Assembly: GCA_017936765.1 (NCBI GenBank)
Contig: JAGBEX010000029.1
Coordinates: 1-64,000, forward strand
DNA length: 64,000 nucleotides
Direction: 5' to 3'
Source of the DNA: Clostridia bacterium
Lineage (GTDB): Bacteria; Bacillota; Clostridia; Christensenellales; Aristaeellaceae
The position numbers were made by a program, and so were the translations under genes. The number at the start of each line of letters is the position of its first letter. Within the stretch, counting starts at the first letter, position 1. Below the pieces are notes generated by a model. The model did no database searches. It was not told where the DNA came from and saw nothing but the letters and a program-made list of their open reading frames with translations. Below, in pieces: positions 1-8,396 of this stretch.

Positions 1-2
1 AG

Positions 3-515
3 CCCAACCGCAAGGATCATCGTCTGCGCGACAGCACGGGACTTTTGTCCATCATGCATGAGTACAACATCACGGATGCTGCGTCCTGTCTGGCAGCAAT
101 TCAGACCGTCAACACGAAGATCTACGGTCTGAAAAGCAAGCGGAAGGAGAATCACGACCTCGCCCTTGAACTGAGTGTTCGGATCGAATCCTATGAAAAG
201 TGGAAGAAATACCAGAAGCATTACCGCGCATGGGAGAAGCTGCCGGAAGCAAAACGCAGTGGCTTTGAACGAAAGTATGAGTATGAGCTTCGCCAATACA
301 GACAGGCGGTGTCTGTCTTGCGTCGCTGCCAGGATGACGGGGAGAAGATCGACTACAAGGGCTGGAAGGCAGCTCTGGAGTATCTGGAAAAGGAACAATT
401 TATGCTGGATTATCAGCTGGAAGATATGAAGGAGGAAGTGCGGCGGTTGGAGATCGTGAAGCGAGAGTTTATTCAGGAGAATAAGAAAACGAAACCGGAT
501 AGGTATGCACGATGA
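3..515 (+). CDS. Relaxase/mobilization protein, C-terminal part (5' end outside window)
   Basis: The frame is open from the window edge, so this is the tail of a longer gene. The visible 170 residues are a charged, coiled-coil-like segment with a Y-N-I-T-D stretch, repeated K-K-Y-Q-K-H-Y and L-R-Q-Y-R-Q motifs and a basic end. This resembles the C-terminus of relaxases carried by Tn1549/Tn916-like elements of Clostridia, where the nuclease domain is N-terminal. The catalytic domain is not in the window, so relaxase is a family-level inference from the tail. An in-frame TTG at 45 could start a shorter protein, but the open frame continues upstream. A hairpin follows at 554. Confidence 0.6.
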   Translation, partial: PNRKDHRLRDSTGLLSIMHEYNITDAASCLAAIQTVNTKIYGLKSKRKENHDLALELSVRIESYEKWKKYQKHYRAWEKLPEAKRSGFERKYEYELRQYRQAVSVLRRCQDDGEKIDYKGWKAALEYLEKEQFMLDYQLEDMKEEVRRLEIVKREFIQENKKTKPDRYAR

Positions 516-553
516 ACAGTCATACATCTATGATGTTCGTGCTTGCAACAAAC

Positions 554-588
554 CCTCCGCATGAAATACACCATGCGGAGGATTGTTA
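554..588 (+). terminator. Hairpin downstream of the relaxase tail
   Basis: The 10-bp arms CCTCCGCATG (554-563) and CATGCGGAGG (572-581) form a perfect stem with an 8-nt loop, followed by a weak T-containing tail (ATTGTT). It lies 38 bases after the relaxase stop and probably ends that transcript. Confidence 0.6.
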
Positions 589-1142
589 GCTTTAGCGGCT
601 GATTATTGAAACGTTTGCTTTAGTTTGTCACTCAGGAGGGAACGCGAGCTAATCTATACTTGGTAGATCGCGAATCCCCACTGACAACTTGCTTGTCAGT
701 AGTTTTGTCCCCGGCTCGCCCTCAATTTTCGGGCGTCTTCCAATACTGCAATGATTAACAGATTGACGGAAAGGCCACATGTTAATATAATGGATATGAC
801 TCTCAGGAGTATGTGGATCAATGCATGAGTTTGTTACACTATTATCCAATTACAACAAACCACCACATATTAACTATGATCTGGCTTGGATGTGCTGGAT
901 ATAACCCATGTGGTAAACAAGACCACCCATCAGGAGGCCAAAGACTATGTGCTGGAATAACAACCCGTGACCATCGCATGATCCTCGGTGTGCTTTGCCC
1001 CTTCTCTTCAGTCAGAAGAACTGTAGTGTTCCCATACACCCATCTTGATGCCTTCATTCAGCCACGATGATATGCTGAAGCACTCTTACAGAGCCCACAT
1101 CGTTTGCCTCCCAAATGCACCTTAGAAACGGAGTATCGTTAC
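582..1142. other. Gap without a convincing gene
   Basis: About 560 bases follow the terminator with only short overlapping ORFs that lack plausible ribosome binding sites and protein-like composition. There is no clear promoter. It may be decayed DNA plus the 5' region of the sigma-factor operon that starts at 1143. Confidence 0.4.
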
Positions 1143-1706
1143 ATGATCATCATCCCTGTTGTCATTCTCACCATCGAATCTGAGGATGACCGTGCGTACA
1201 TGACCGCACTTTACCAGAAGCACTACGCCCTTATGCTCAAGACTGCATGGGGATTCACTAAGGAGCGTGCTGATGTTGAGGACATTGTATCCGACAGCTG
1301 TGCTGCTCTGATCTTGAAGTTGGATACAGTGCGCACACTTGAACAAGGCAAGCTGCGTTCTTACATCGTCACCACTGTACGCAACACGGCTATCGACTTC
1401 TGTCGCAAGCAGCAGAGACAAAATACCCGCTTCGTGCAGATTGAAGATGGAGATATGCAGCAGTACCCCGCCACAGTATCCGTGGAAGGAAGCATCCTGT
1501 TGATGGACGAGCTGAATGAGGTTCGGAAAGCGCTTCATTCTCTGCCCGAACGCGAACGAGATATCTTGCGTATGAAATGCCAGCAAGGTATGAAGGATGC
1601 TCAAATTGCTGAGATCATCGGCCTGTCTGAAAGCAGCGTCCGCAAATATGTCAGCCGTGCCCGCGAACACCTGAAGGCCATGATCTACAGGGGTGTGACG
1701 GAATGA
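1143..1706 (+). CDS. ECF-type RNA polymerase sigma factor
   Basis: This 187-residue protein has the two-domain layout of ECF sigma factors. Region 2 is roughly residues 18-88, with the D-V-E-D-I-V segment that contacts core RNA polymerase and an R-N-T-A-I-D-F region 2.4-like helix. Region 4 is roughly residues 127-180, with LPERERDILRMKC followed by a helix-turn-helix (AQIAEIIGLSESSVRKYVSR). It should direct RNA polymerase to a small regulon, probably including its own operon. The ATG at 1143 is chosen because ACGGAG lies 8 bases upstream; a TTG at 1104 is possible but has no such site. It overlaps the next gene by 4 bases (ATGA), so translation is coupled to the putative anti-sigma protein. 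Confidence 0.9.
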   Translation: MIIIPVVILTIESEDDRAYMTALYQKHYALMLKTAWGFTKERADVEDIVSDSCAALILKLDTVRTLEQGKLRSYIVTTVRNTAIDFCRKQQRQNTRFVQIEDGDMQQYPATVSVEGSILLMDELNEVRKALHSLPERERDILRMKCQQGMKDAQIAEIIGLSESSVRKYVSRAREHLKAMIYRGVTE

Positions 1707-3319
1707 AAGAGCATGTTGAAATCTCCACGTTGCAGGATCGGCATCTGGATTTGATGATCCGGCTATCCTTCGACATGGATGACGCAGACGAAGTACAACG
1801 CCTGCTGGACTCTCCCGATCCCGTGCTGACCCCGGAAGAGCAGGCAATGGCGCAGGAGATCTTCGCCACTGCCCAAACCAAAGCCAAGCATCATTCCCGG
1901 ACTGAAAAGCGAAAGAAAACGCGACAGACTGCCGGGCACATTGCTATGCGAGTCATTGAAGTAGTGGCCTGCTTGGTCCTGATCGCCATGATTGCTGTAC
2001 CGGTTGCCATGGCTGCTTCCCCCACCTTCCGGGCAAGGGTCATGAAGCTGCTTATCGAGATGAACCCAGATACGCAGGAGGTGCAATACACCTTTGTGGA
2101 GGATCCGGATGCTTCCTTTTTTGTCCCGGAGTTTTGGCAGGGGGACTATTACCCCTCCCATATTCCAGAAAGGTTTGTATTGCAGAATTACGATCCATCA
2201 TTCGCAGAAGCTGAATATCAATGCGGAATAGCAAAGTTCTATTTCAGTGAAGAAACAGATTCAGCAAATCTGCTCGTATCCCATGAAGGTGAGGTTGGTT
2301 ATGGGGAGGATATCAACGGCTGCCCCGCAATCATCTTTGAAGGGGGCAGCGGTTCCTCCGCCTATTGCCACATTCTCTGGAGCAAGGATGATCGTTGGTT
2401 CTCCCTGTCAAGCTATGCACTTGACCGAGAGGAAGCCTTCCGCATTGCCCGCAGCGTCCGCCGAACCGGACTGGAACATCCCGTATTTACACCCGACAAA
2501 GATGCAGCCCTTGCCCCTCCTTACGGGTGGCTGGGTACACACTACCCCACATGGATACCTGACGGCTGGTATGCCTCCAGCTTTCAGATTCCTGGCAGTA
2601 ACATATTCTTCAGCAATGGCGTAGAAGAGTTGTGGTTCGTTAATGATACAAGTATGGACTGCACTTTGGGAACCTTCGTCGCAGCGCAGGTTGTTGATCT
2701 GAACGGTCATACAGCTTGGCTCTATGAGCCAGACGATATTCAAGCCGCCGATCAAGATCGTGTGCTTATCTGGGTATGCGGCGACAGAACACTTTGGTTA
2801 CGATGCGCTGCTCTTCGCGCTGAAGAGTTGTTTGCCATTGCCCGGAGCGTAGTGCCTCTTGATGGCAGCAACTGTCATCAAGACGCCGCCCACGGCCAGC
2901 CTGTGTGGAACAACACGCCCTTCAGTGAAGCCGATACGCTCGGAACGAAGTGGCCATATTCACACATTCCCACAGCTATTCCAGAGGATTACTACTACAT
3001 CGGCTGGATATGGGGTAGTGATGGAGAAGAGTATGGATTCTGGGACGGCATTCAGCGCTGTGTTTTCTACGCAGAGGTTGATGCGCCCACCGAGTCCGCC
3101 CTTAACTGCTATACACCCGTCATCCTTGGTGATAAAACCGGTTGGCTCCTCACGGAGAACGACTTCGATGGCAAGGGAACGACTCGGCTGGAGATCCTGT
3201 GGGAAGGCGAATCCTGCTGGCATCGATTACGTACCCTTCACTTCACTGAAGCCGAAACCATCGATCTTGCTTGCAGCGTACAGCCTTTTGACCCTACGAA
3301 AGGCGGTGAAGTGCAATGA
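1703..3319 (+). CDS. Membrane anti-sigma-like protein with three DUF4367-like repeats
   Basis: This 538-residue protein has a cytoplasmic N-terminus (about 1-75), one transmembrane helix (about 82-103, VVACLVLIAMIAVPVAMA) and a large extracytoplasmic part. That part shows three repeats of about 110-130 residues (about 140-255, 265-375, 400-530). Each begins with a W-x-Y-P-x-x-I-P motif and ends with W-F/W-L/H-R-L plus a helix ending A-R-S-V or A-C-S-V. This is the DUF4367 pattern, normally present once. The N-terminal segment (QDRHLDLMIRLSFDMDDADE) is shared with the next gene and is probably the sigma-binding region. Its position directly behind and overlapping an ECF sigma gene supports an anti-sigma role, but this is inferred. 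The triplication is unusual. Confidence 0.75.
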   Translation: MKEHVEISTLQDRHLDLMIRLSFDMDDADEVQRLLDSPDPVLTPEEQAMAQEIFATAQTKAKHHSRTEKRKKTRQTAGHIAMRVIEVVACLVLIAMIAVPVAMAASPTFRARVMKLLIEMNPDTQEVQYTFVEDPDASFFVPEFWQGDYYPSHIPERFVLQNYDPSFAEAEYQCGIAKFYFSEETDSANLLVSHEGEVGYGEDINGCPAIIFEGGSGSSAYCHILWSKDDRWFSLSSYALDREEAFRIARSVRRTGLEHPVFTPDKDAALAPPYGWLGTHYPTWIPDGWYASSFQIPGSNIFFSNGVEELWFVNDTSMDCTLGTFVAAQVVDLNGHTAWLYEPDDIQAADQDRVLIWVCGDRTLWLRCAALRAEELFAIARSVVPLDGSNCHQDAAHGQPVWNNTPFSEADTLGTKWPYSHIPTAIPEDYYYIGWIWGSDGEEYGFWDGIQRCVFYAEVDAPTESALNCYTPVILGDKTGWLLTENDFDGKGTTRLEILWEGESCWHRLRTLHFTEAETIDLACSVQPFDPTKGGEVQ

Positions 3320-4098
3320 TGAATCGTGAATCCTTCGTGCGTGCGCAGAATGAGCATTTGGATATCATGATTGCCCTTGCCTTCGACCTGGATGACGCAG
3401 AAGCCGTCCAGCAGCTGTCCGAAACAGATGATCCGCCGCTCACCACCGACGATGAGAGACGTGCTGACGTGTTGCTATCCAGCGCCTTCACAAAGGCAGG
3501 ACAGCAGCAGCGGCAGATGCGTGCCAATGGTTTCCGCGCCGTGCTGCGCAAGGTGCTTCCTGCAACTCTCCGTGCTGCGGCCTGCCTGCTGCTGATACTA
3601 ACGGTATCCTTTTCCGTTGCATTTGCTACCTCTGCCGTGTTCCGCTCCAAGGTGCTGACTCTTGTTGTGCACATAGACGAAGAAAGAAATTGGGTCTTTG
3701 TAGATTTCCTGGAGGATCAGGATAGCGCTTTTGACGTACCGCAGAACTGGACGGGGCTCTATTTCCCTTCTGCTCTCCCGGAGGGATACGACATCAGCAT
3801 GACGGACAGTACGCCGCCACGCATCATCTATCAAAATCATCTGGGGCAGAATTTCTGCTACGCCGAGTACGATGAGTCCGACAGCATAAGCGTCTCCACG
3901 GAAAATGCAACCACCCGTTTCATCAACATTGGCGGGACTGTTGCCCATCTGGTTGAAAGCGAATCGTTTGACGGATCTGCCCATGTGACCACTATCACAT
4001 GGACGAACGACCACCGCTGGTTCTCTTTAACAAGCGAGAACATGACCTTGGATACGCTGGTCAAAATTGCAGCCAGCGTCAGGAAAATCATCCATTAA
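3316..4098 (+). CDS. Second membrane anti-sigma-like protein with one DUF4367-like domain
   Basis: This 260-residue paralogue of the preceding gene overlaps it by 4 bases. The N-terminus (QNEHLDIMIALAFDLDDAEA) aligns with that of the preceding protein. It is followed by a transmembrane helix (about residues 78-103) and a single extracytoplasmic DUF4367-like domain with W-T-G-L-Y-F-P-S-A-L-P, a conserved H-R-W-F-S-L-T-S stretch and a closing A-A-S-V-R helix. Having two anti-sigma-like proteins behind one ECF factor suggests gene duplication. They could act on the same sigma factor, or one could bind another target. A strong terminator follows immediately. Confidence 0.75.
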   Translation: MMNRESFVRAQNEHLDIMIALAFDLDDAEAVQQLSETDDPPLTTDDERRADVLLSSAFTKAGQQQRQMRANGFRAVLRKVLPATLRAAACLLLILTVSFSVAFATSAVFRSKVLTLVVHIDEERNWVFVDFLEDQDSAFDVPQNWTGLYFPSALPEGYDISMTDSTPPRIIYQNHLGQNFCYAEYDESDSISVSTENATTRFINIGGTVAHLVESESFDGSAHVTTITWTNDHRWFSLTSENMTLDTLVKIAASVRKIIH

Positions 4099-4100
4099 CA

Positions 4101-4143
4101 AAAGATCGGCTTCCCCTGTTCAGACAAGGGAGGCCGATCTTTT
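4101..4143. terminator. Bidirectional intrinsic terminator
   Basis: The arms AAAGATCGGC (4101-4110) and GCCGATCTTT (4133-4142) enclose a further CCC/GGG inner stem and end in a T-run on the plus strand and an A-run that reads as T-run on the minus strand. It separates the convergent anti-sigma and SH3 protein genes. Confidence 0.85.
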
Positions 4144-4152
4144 CATTTGCCG

Positions 4153-5607
4153 TTACCGCTGGATGCTGATCGCCTGGGTACGATCCTCATTCCCCTGAGC
4201 GTCAATAGGAACGATCAACAGATCATACACGCTGGAATCCGCACTGCCCTGACCATAGAAGCCAGCCGCAGCCTGCGAAGCGGTGACGATCTTGCGACCA
4301 GTCGTAACATCGTAGAGGGCGAACGAAGCTGCCTGCTGACCATTCGCAGTACATGCTGCAGTCGTGATTGAAAGCGTAATCCGGCCAGAGTTGGTGATCG
4401 TCAGGGTTCCCCTGAGAGGATAACGCTGCAGGCTCGCATCAGGATGATTCTCCAGATGGAACACCACATCCGACGTCAGTGCGCTCTTGGGGACAAAACC
4501 ACGAATCAGGTCGCCGGTGCTGCTTTCAATATAGGCCCATTCACCCATGGTCGCGAGCCATTCAACCCATGCACCCTGCGGCAAAGTCAGCACAGACTTT
4601 TCGCTGAACAGCGGATCGTCCGTCACAGAGACACTGCGAGTCGTATATGCTGCCATAGGAGAGAAATTCAGCGTTGACACCTGGGCGTTGCTGGGCAGCG
4701 CACTTTCACGAATCCAGCCGATACGCATATGATCGCTGGTGATGTCATACTGGATCATGATCCAGCCATCTTCCTTGCCGAAGACCTGAATCCAGTCGTT
4801 AGTGCTGACAGCGGCCTTACCATTCCCGCTGCGGCCGTAGCCCACGCCAGGCCCCTGATAGACCTCATACTTCTTGCCACCGGTGAACTTGATGCTTTGC
4901 GCGGAAAGCTCGCCGCGCGGGATATCAGGAGCAACGCTCAGCACCTTCTTCGCCTGTGCGCGGGTTTTAGGCAGAGCGTCAAAAGACACATAGCGCAAAT
5001 TCCGCTGTACTGTGCCAGCCACACGGCCAAGCTTCTTCGACTCAGTAAAGTTATAGTAACTTACACCGCTGTCCGTCACATAGGCTCGCTCGCAGTTGCC
5101 GTTACGACGATCCATATAGGCATAGAGCTGGAAGCTTCCACTACGCCAGTGGTAGGATACGGTCTGCATCCAGTATTCCTCATGCTCCTTATCAATACGG
5201 ATCACATCGAAGCCCAAGGCGTTGCTGTACTCGTCATTGGTATTCCCCTGGCTGATGGACTTGCCTGCCATATGACGATCAAAGTATACATAGCCGTCGC
5301 CCTGCGGAACAGCATCTGCATTCCGCATCCAGTATTTCATGCCATCACCGTTATCGTGATAGCCCAAGAGAATACGGCTTCCATTCAGGGAAATCAGGGC
5401 AAAGCCGTAATCGCCCTTGGATGTACCGCTGATGGTGATGTAGTCTTCCATCAAATAACCAGCGTAGTTGTTCTGAATATGCAGAAGAACCTCTACAGGC
5501 GGTTCCTCTACATAGGTATCTCTGAACCGATCCGCAAATGCAGTACCCATACAGAGTATCGTAAGAATCATCATGCACAAGAAAATTTTAATAAAAAGCT
5601 GTTTCAT
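4153..5607 (-). CDS. Secreted SH3-domain protein
   Basis: The 484-residue product starts with a signal peptide (K-Q-L-F-I-K then a hydrophobic core, likely cut after A-F-A near residue 25). The first half has no recognised family. The second half has two bacterial SH3-type stretches, about residues 240-300 (YEVYQGPGVGYGRSGNG ... GWIMIQYD ... IGWI) and about 330-385 (a GAWVEWLATMGEWAYIES core ending GFVPKSAL). Such domains bind cell-wall peptides or act as structural modules. The ATG at 5607 is preferred over the GTG at 5613 because AGGAGG lies 10 bases upstream of it. This is the first of a cluster of secreted proteins on this strand. The molecular function is unknown. Confidence 0.8.
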   Translation of the reverse strand: MKQLFIKIFLCMMILTILCMGTAFADRFRDTYVEEPPVEVLLHIQNNYAGYLMEDYITISGTSKGDYGFALISLNGSRILLGYHDNGDGMKYWMRNADAVPQGDGYVYFDRHMAGKSISQGNTNDEYSNALGFDVIRIDKEHEEYWMQTVSYHWRSGSFQLYAYMDRRNGNCERAYVTDSGVSYYNFTESKKLGRVAGTVQRNLRYVSFDALPKTRAQAKKVLSVAPDIPRGELSAQSIKFTGGKKYEVYQGPGVGYGRSGNGKAAVSTNDWIQVFGKEDGWIMIQYDITSDHMRIGWIRESALPSNAQVSTLNFSPMAAYTTRSVSVTDDPLFSEKSVLTLPQGAWVEWLATMGEWAYIESSTGDLIRGFVPKSALTSDVVFHLENHPDASLQRYPLRGTLTITNSGRITLSITTAACTANGQQAASFALYDVTTGRKIVTASQAAAGFYGQGSADSSVYDLLIVPIDAQGNEDRTQAISIQR

Positions 5608-5766
5608 TATCACAGCACCTCCTTGCTTAGTAAACGATAAGCACCAAGAATTTGTGACAAAATCACCAGCAGTCTACAGTTTTTTTAAAATAACTCTATA
5701 AGATTTGTCACGAAAATGCCTCCAAATTCGTATTACTATACGAGAACTACATCAGGAGGCATTCTT

Positions 5767-6173
5767 ATGGAAAAGACATTTTCGTTATCGAAGTGCTGGT
5801 CAATGCTGTATATACGAATTTCTTTCTGACGGACACAAAACAACTGGTTGCAACTGGGAAAACATCAGATACGCTCTATATTGGTACTATGGTTGAATAG
5901 TTTGAACACTATAAACCTGAATTTGATGAGGAGTGTGATTGTATTAAAAGAGCATTGATAGGTGGGTTCATCTCACTCATAGGCAGCATATGGGCGTTAG
6001 CGATTGTTTTTCTTGCAGGAAGCAATCTCGTTACCTCTTGGGACACCAAACTCGGTAGATTATGGTCAACTGTTATTGAGATGGATTTAGCTTGTCTGTT
6101 TGTCATTTCTGTTGTGTTTATTGTGCTTGGCTTGATCCTAATGGCGGTTGAGTTGTTTTGTAAAGAGAAGTAA
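5767..6173 (+). pseudogene. Decayed small membrane-protein gene
   Basis: An ATG at 5767 with AGGAGG just upstream opens a frame that stops after 20 codons. Shifting frame near 5785 gives a protein-like reading (EVLVNAVYTNFFLTDTKQLV) that reaches an in-frame TAG at 5898. The same frame continues (FEHYKPEFDEECD) into a two-helix membrane segment (IGGFISLIGSIWALAIVFLA and DLACLFVISVVFIVLGLILM) ending at 6173. One frameshift plus one stop therefore interrupt what reads as a single gene. Alternatively the 72-codon part from TTG 5955 is a functional short membrane protein. A terminator hairpin follows. Confidence 0.45.
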
Positions 6174-6210
6174 ACTGATGCCAATTCGTCGAGCAGACTA
6201 ATCTATATGA

Positions 6211-6241
6211 AAACGAGCATCCAAACGCCGGATGCTCGTTT
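6211..6241 (+). terminator. Hairpin terminator
   Basis: The perfect 12-bp arms AAACGAGCATCC (6211-6222) and GGATGCTCGTTT (6230-6241) enclose a 7-nt loop. It lies 38 bases after the end of the small membrane-protein frame and likely ends that transcript. Confidence 0.65.
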
Positions 6242-6253
6242 GCTCATCGAAGA

Positions 6254-6427
6254 AGAATTGTTTCTTGTGAATCCTCCCCGCACGGTAGTACCAGTTTCAC
6301 GCACCCGTTCCTTGGGACGGGTACAATGCCGAAGACGCTGACCATCTATGTATACTCCATGTGGGAAGGCATCGACGATCCTGACCTTACCACACTGGAT
6401 GGCATTGTTCTTACAATAACCAAGTGA
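6254..6427 (+). pseudogene. 3' remnant of an unrecognised gene
   Basis: An open frame without a proper start runs to TGA at 6425. Its last 33 codons from ATG 6326 (MPKTLTIYVYSMWEGIDDPD ... VLTITK) have protein-like beta-strand composition, similar in flavour to extracytoplasmic domains of anti-sigma proteins nearby. A perfect hairpin follows at 6434. I read it as the tail of a gene whose 5' part has been lost. It sits between two terminators and has no ribosome binding site of its own. The function is unknown. Confidence 0.3.
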
Positions 6428-6433
6428 ATAGCG

Positions 6434-6459
6434 GGAGCCGATGCACACGCATCGGCTCC
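6434..6459 (+). terminator. Hairpin terminator
   Basis: The arms GGAGCCGATGC (6434-6444) and GCATCGGCTCC (6449-6459) form a perfect 11-bp stem with a 4-nt loop, followed by a T-rich stretch (TGTCTTGCATTTC). It isolates the sigma-factor operon downstream from upstream transcription. Confidence 0.65.
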
Positions 6460-6551
6460 TGTCTTGCATTTCAGCACCATACTCAATATAATATTCTTAA
6501 GAAAATTTTTTCTCGCGCATTAAACTTCATGATCATTCTGCGTCTAAAGGG

Positions 6552-6563
6552 TGTAACGTTACA
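6552..6563. promoter_or_regulatory. Perfect 12-bp palindrome in front of the second sigma operon
   Basis: TGTAACGTTACA is a perfect palindrome whose end lies only 12 bases before the sigma-factor ATG, directly before the AGAGGTG ribosome binding site. The half-site TGTAAC resembles the -35 core of many ECF promoters, but the position is too close to the start for that. An operator or a leader element is more likely. Confidence 0.35.
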
Positions 6564-6575
6564 AGAGGTGATCGA

Positions 6576-7031
6576 ATGGACAGAAATGATTTTGCATCAC
6601 GGGTCGTGGAACAGACTGACCGGATGTACCGGATAGCCTATGTCTTGCTCCACAATGACGAGGACTGTCGTGACGCAATGCAGGAAGCTGCCTTGAAAGC
6701 CTGGGAGAAGCGTTTCACTCTGAGAGAGCCCAAGTATTTTGCGACATGGTTGACCAGAATCCTGATCAATGAATGCCGGAACATACAACGGAAACGGAGA
6801 ACCTTCGTACCAATAGATGAAGCCATCATTCCTGCTGCACCGGCACATGATCCAACACTATCCATGGTATTACAGAGCCTTCCTGAGAAGCTTCGGCTTC
6901 CCCTGGTGATGCACTCCATGGAAGGTATGACCTATGAGGAAATCTCCCATACGCTACGGCTGCCCCGTTCGACCATCATCGGCCGAGTACAACGAGCAAA
7001 GCAACAACTAAAAAAGGAGCTGGAGGTGTGA
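6576..7031 (+). CDS. ECF-type RNA polymerase sigma factor (SigV/SigW-like)
   Basis: This 151-residue sigma-70 family factor has region 2 at about residues 5-70, with YRIAYVLLHNDEDCRDAMQE and WLTRILINECRN, the latter the typical ECF 2.4 helix. Region 4 is about 97-148 (LPEKLRLPLVMHSMEGMTYE, then the helix-turn-helix IS-HTLRLPRSTIIGRVQRAK). AGAGGTG precedes the ATG. Its stop overlaps the ribosome binding region of the next gene, a DUF4179-type membrane protein, so the pair forms a classical sigma/anti-sigma operon that should respond to an envelope signal. It is not closely similar to the factor at 1143. Confidence 0.92.
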   Translation: MDRNDFASRVVEQTDRMYRIAYVLLHNDEDCRDAMQEAALKAWEKRFTLREPKYFATWLTRILINECRNIQRKRRTFVPIDEAIIPAAPAHDPTLSMVLQSLPEKLRLPLVMHSMEGMTYEEISHTLRLPRSTIIGRVQRAKQQLKKELEV

Positions 7032-7033
7032 GC

Positions 7034-8260
7034 ATGGATCAGAAAAACGACATCGATCTGCGCGGAGCCATTCCGGAGACGCCAGAGATGTGCCGCGATG
7101 CTGTGCTGCAAGCCGTCAGCACGTATCGGGAGGAACGCTATATGAGAAAACCCAACAAAGTTGTTTTGATGGCAGCAGTCATTGTCATGCTGCTGTGCAG
7201 TACGGCATTTGCACTTGTCCATTTCTACAGCGTCCGCAACTATGTTGCGGATGGAAAAACCAGCGAAGCCTTCGAGGAAGCTATTGTGCCGCTGGAGACG
7301 ACAGCGAAGTCCAATGGACTGTCCTTCACCCTTGGTGATGCTGTCTTTGATGGGAAAGACCTGGCCTTCACCATGACCATGGGCGCCGACGAAGGTACGT
7401 CTCCCATGTATGTGTCCCCGAAGTTGCAGGCATTCTGCGGCGAACGGGAGCTGAGCATCTCCCACAACGGCTTCGGCGGAGCGTACGACTTCGGCTTTCT
7501 CCTGCCCGGCACCGATCCGAACTATGCGCCAGCAGCCGATCAGGGTGTAAACGCATCCCTGTTCAATGATGCAGCCGATGGCCCCGTAACCTGGCGCTAT
7601 ACCCTGACGCTGTACCGCCCCAAGGGCGAGCTGGTGGAAATCCACGACTGGCAACCTGCCTCCGAGTCTTTCGAGACCTTTGAGGACGGTCTACGTGCGC
7701 TCCACGCTCAGGGGAAGATCGGCTGCAGCTACGGCGTGGATATTATGGAGTATCTGGATGCCGTCACTTCTACCCCCATCGACGGAACGGGACGCGCCCG
7801 CTACACCACCTTCGACGAGCGCCTCATGTCCACCGGCATGTTTGAACCGGTGGATACGATCACTTTCGAATTCACCACAGCCGTGCCGGAGAAGGTCAGC
7901 CTGACCAGCCCCACTACCTTTGACTTCGACGGCTACACGGTGACGGTGAAGTCCATCGCCCAGAGCTTCCTGCAAGTAGACTACGAGTTGGAAGTGATCT
8001 ATGATGAGCCGCAGCCTACTGAGCACAACTTGGAGCAGTTCTACACACTGACTGATCAAAATGGTAATACCTTGGCTTGGCGTGATGCACTGCTGCATCT
8101 GGACGATGACATGGTGACTGCTACTATCACCGGCAGCGTTACTCGCATCAGCGATGAACCGTTGACTGCTATCACCTTCACGCTGGATCACAACCTGACC
8201 ATTGACCAGAACGATACTGCTGAGGATATGCCGACCTTCACCGTAACGCTGGAGAAGTGA
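7034..8260 (+). CDS. DUF4179-like membrane anti-sigma protein
   Basis: The 408-residue product has a short cytoplasmic part (about 1-42) containing PEMCRDAVLQAVSTY, one transmembrane helix (about 43-62, VVLMAAVIVMLLCSTAFALV) and a long extracytoplasmic beta-rich region. The early part (LSFTLGDAVFDGKDLAFTMT) matches the DUF4179 pattern seen in anti-sigma proteins of Firmicutes. The ATG at 7034 is chosen because GGAGG lies 7 bases upstream; a GTG at 7028 overlaps the sigma stop. Its likely role is to hold the ECF factor at the membrane and release it on a signal. No zinc-binding anti-sigma motif is visible. Confidence 0.8.
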   Translation: MDQKNDIDLRGAIPETPEMCRDAVLQAVSTYREERYMRKPNKVVLMAAVIVMLLCSTAFALVHFYSVRNYVADGKTSEAFEEAIVPLETTAKSNGLSFTLGDAVFDGKDLAFTMTMGADEGTSPMYVSPKLQAFCGERELSISHNGFGGAYDFGFLLPGTDPNYAPAADQGVNASLFNDAADGPVTWRYTLTLYRPKGELVEIHDWQPASESFETFEDGLRALHAQGKIGCSYGVDIMEYLDAVTSTPIDGTGRARYTTFDERLMSTGMFEPVDTITFEFTTAVPEKVSLTSPTTFDFDGYTVTVKSIAQSFLQVDYELEVIYDEPQPTEHNLEQFYTLTDQNGNTLAWRDALLHLDDDMVTATITGSVTRISDEPLTAITFTLDHNLTIDQNDTAEDMPTFTVTLEK

Positions 8261-8272
8261 TTCAAACAACTA

Positions 8273-8305
8273 CCGCCGACACAGATGATGTGTCGGCGGC
8301 TTTTT
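8273..8305 (+). terminator. Intrinsic terminator of the second sigma operon
   Basis: The arms CCGCCGACAC (8273-8282) and GTGTCGGCGG (8290-8299) form a strong GC stem and are followed by CTTTTTAC. This is a textbook rho-independent terminator. Confidence 0.9.
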
Positions 8306-8396
8306 ACATGAGTTAACTCCCTGCTTACTCTGGGAGTTATTCTTTATTGGCACACAAAAAGCACAAATCAGAAGCGGCGTTTACGCAACTTCTGAT

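Noticed and set aside
649..849. 66-codon minus-strand frame in the left gap
   Set aside because: It has no ribosome binding site and no recognisable pattern; kept as part of the gap description.
813..1070. Open frame of 85 codons before the first sigma factor
   Set aside because: It has no ribosome binding site, has odd composition rich in His, Cys and Pro, and lies over the sigma-operon upstream region.
6203..6469. 88-codon minus-strand frame between two hairpins
   Set aside because: It runs through both terminator hairpins and reads as Cys/Arg-rich noise; the plus-strand remnant is a better explanation.
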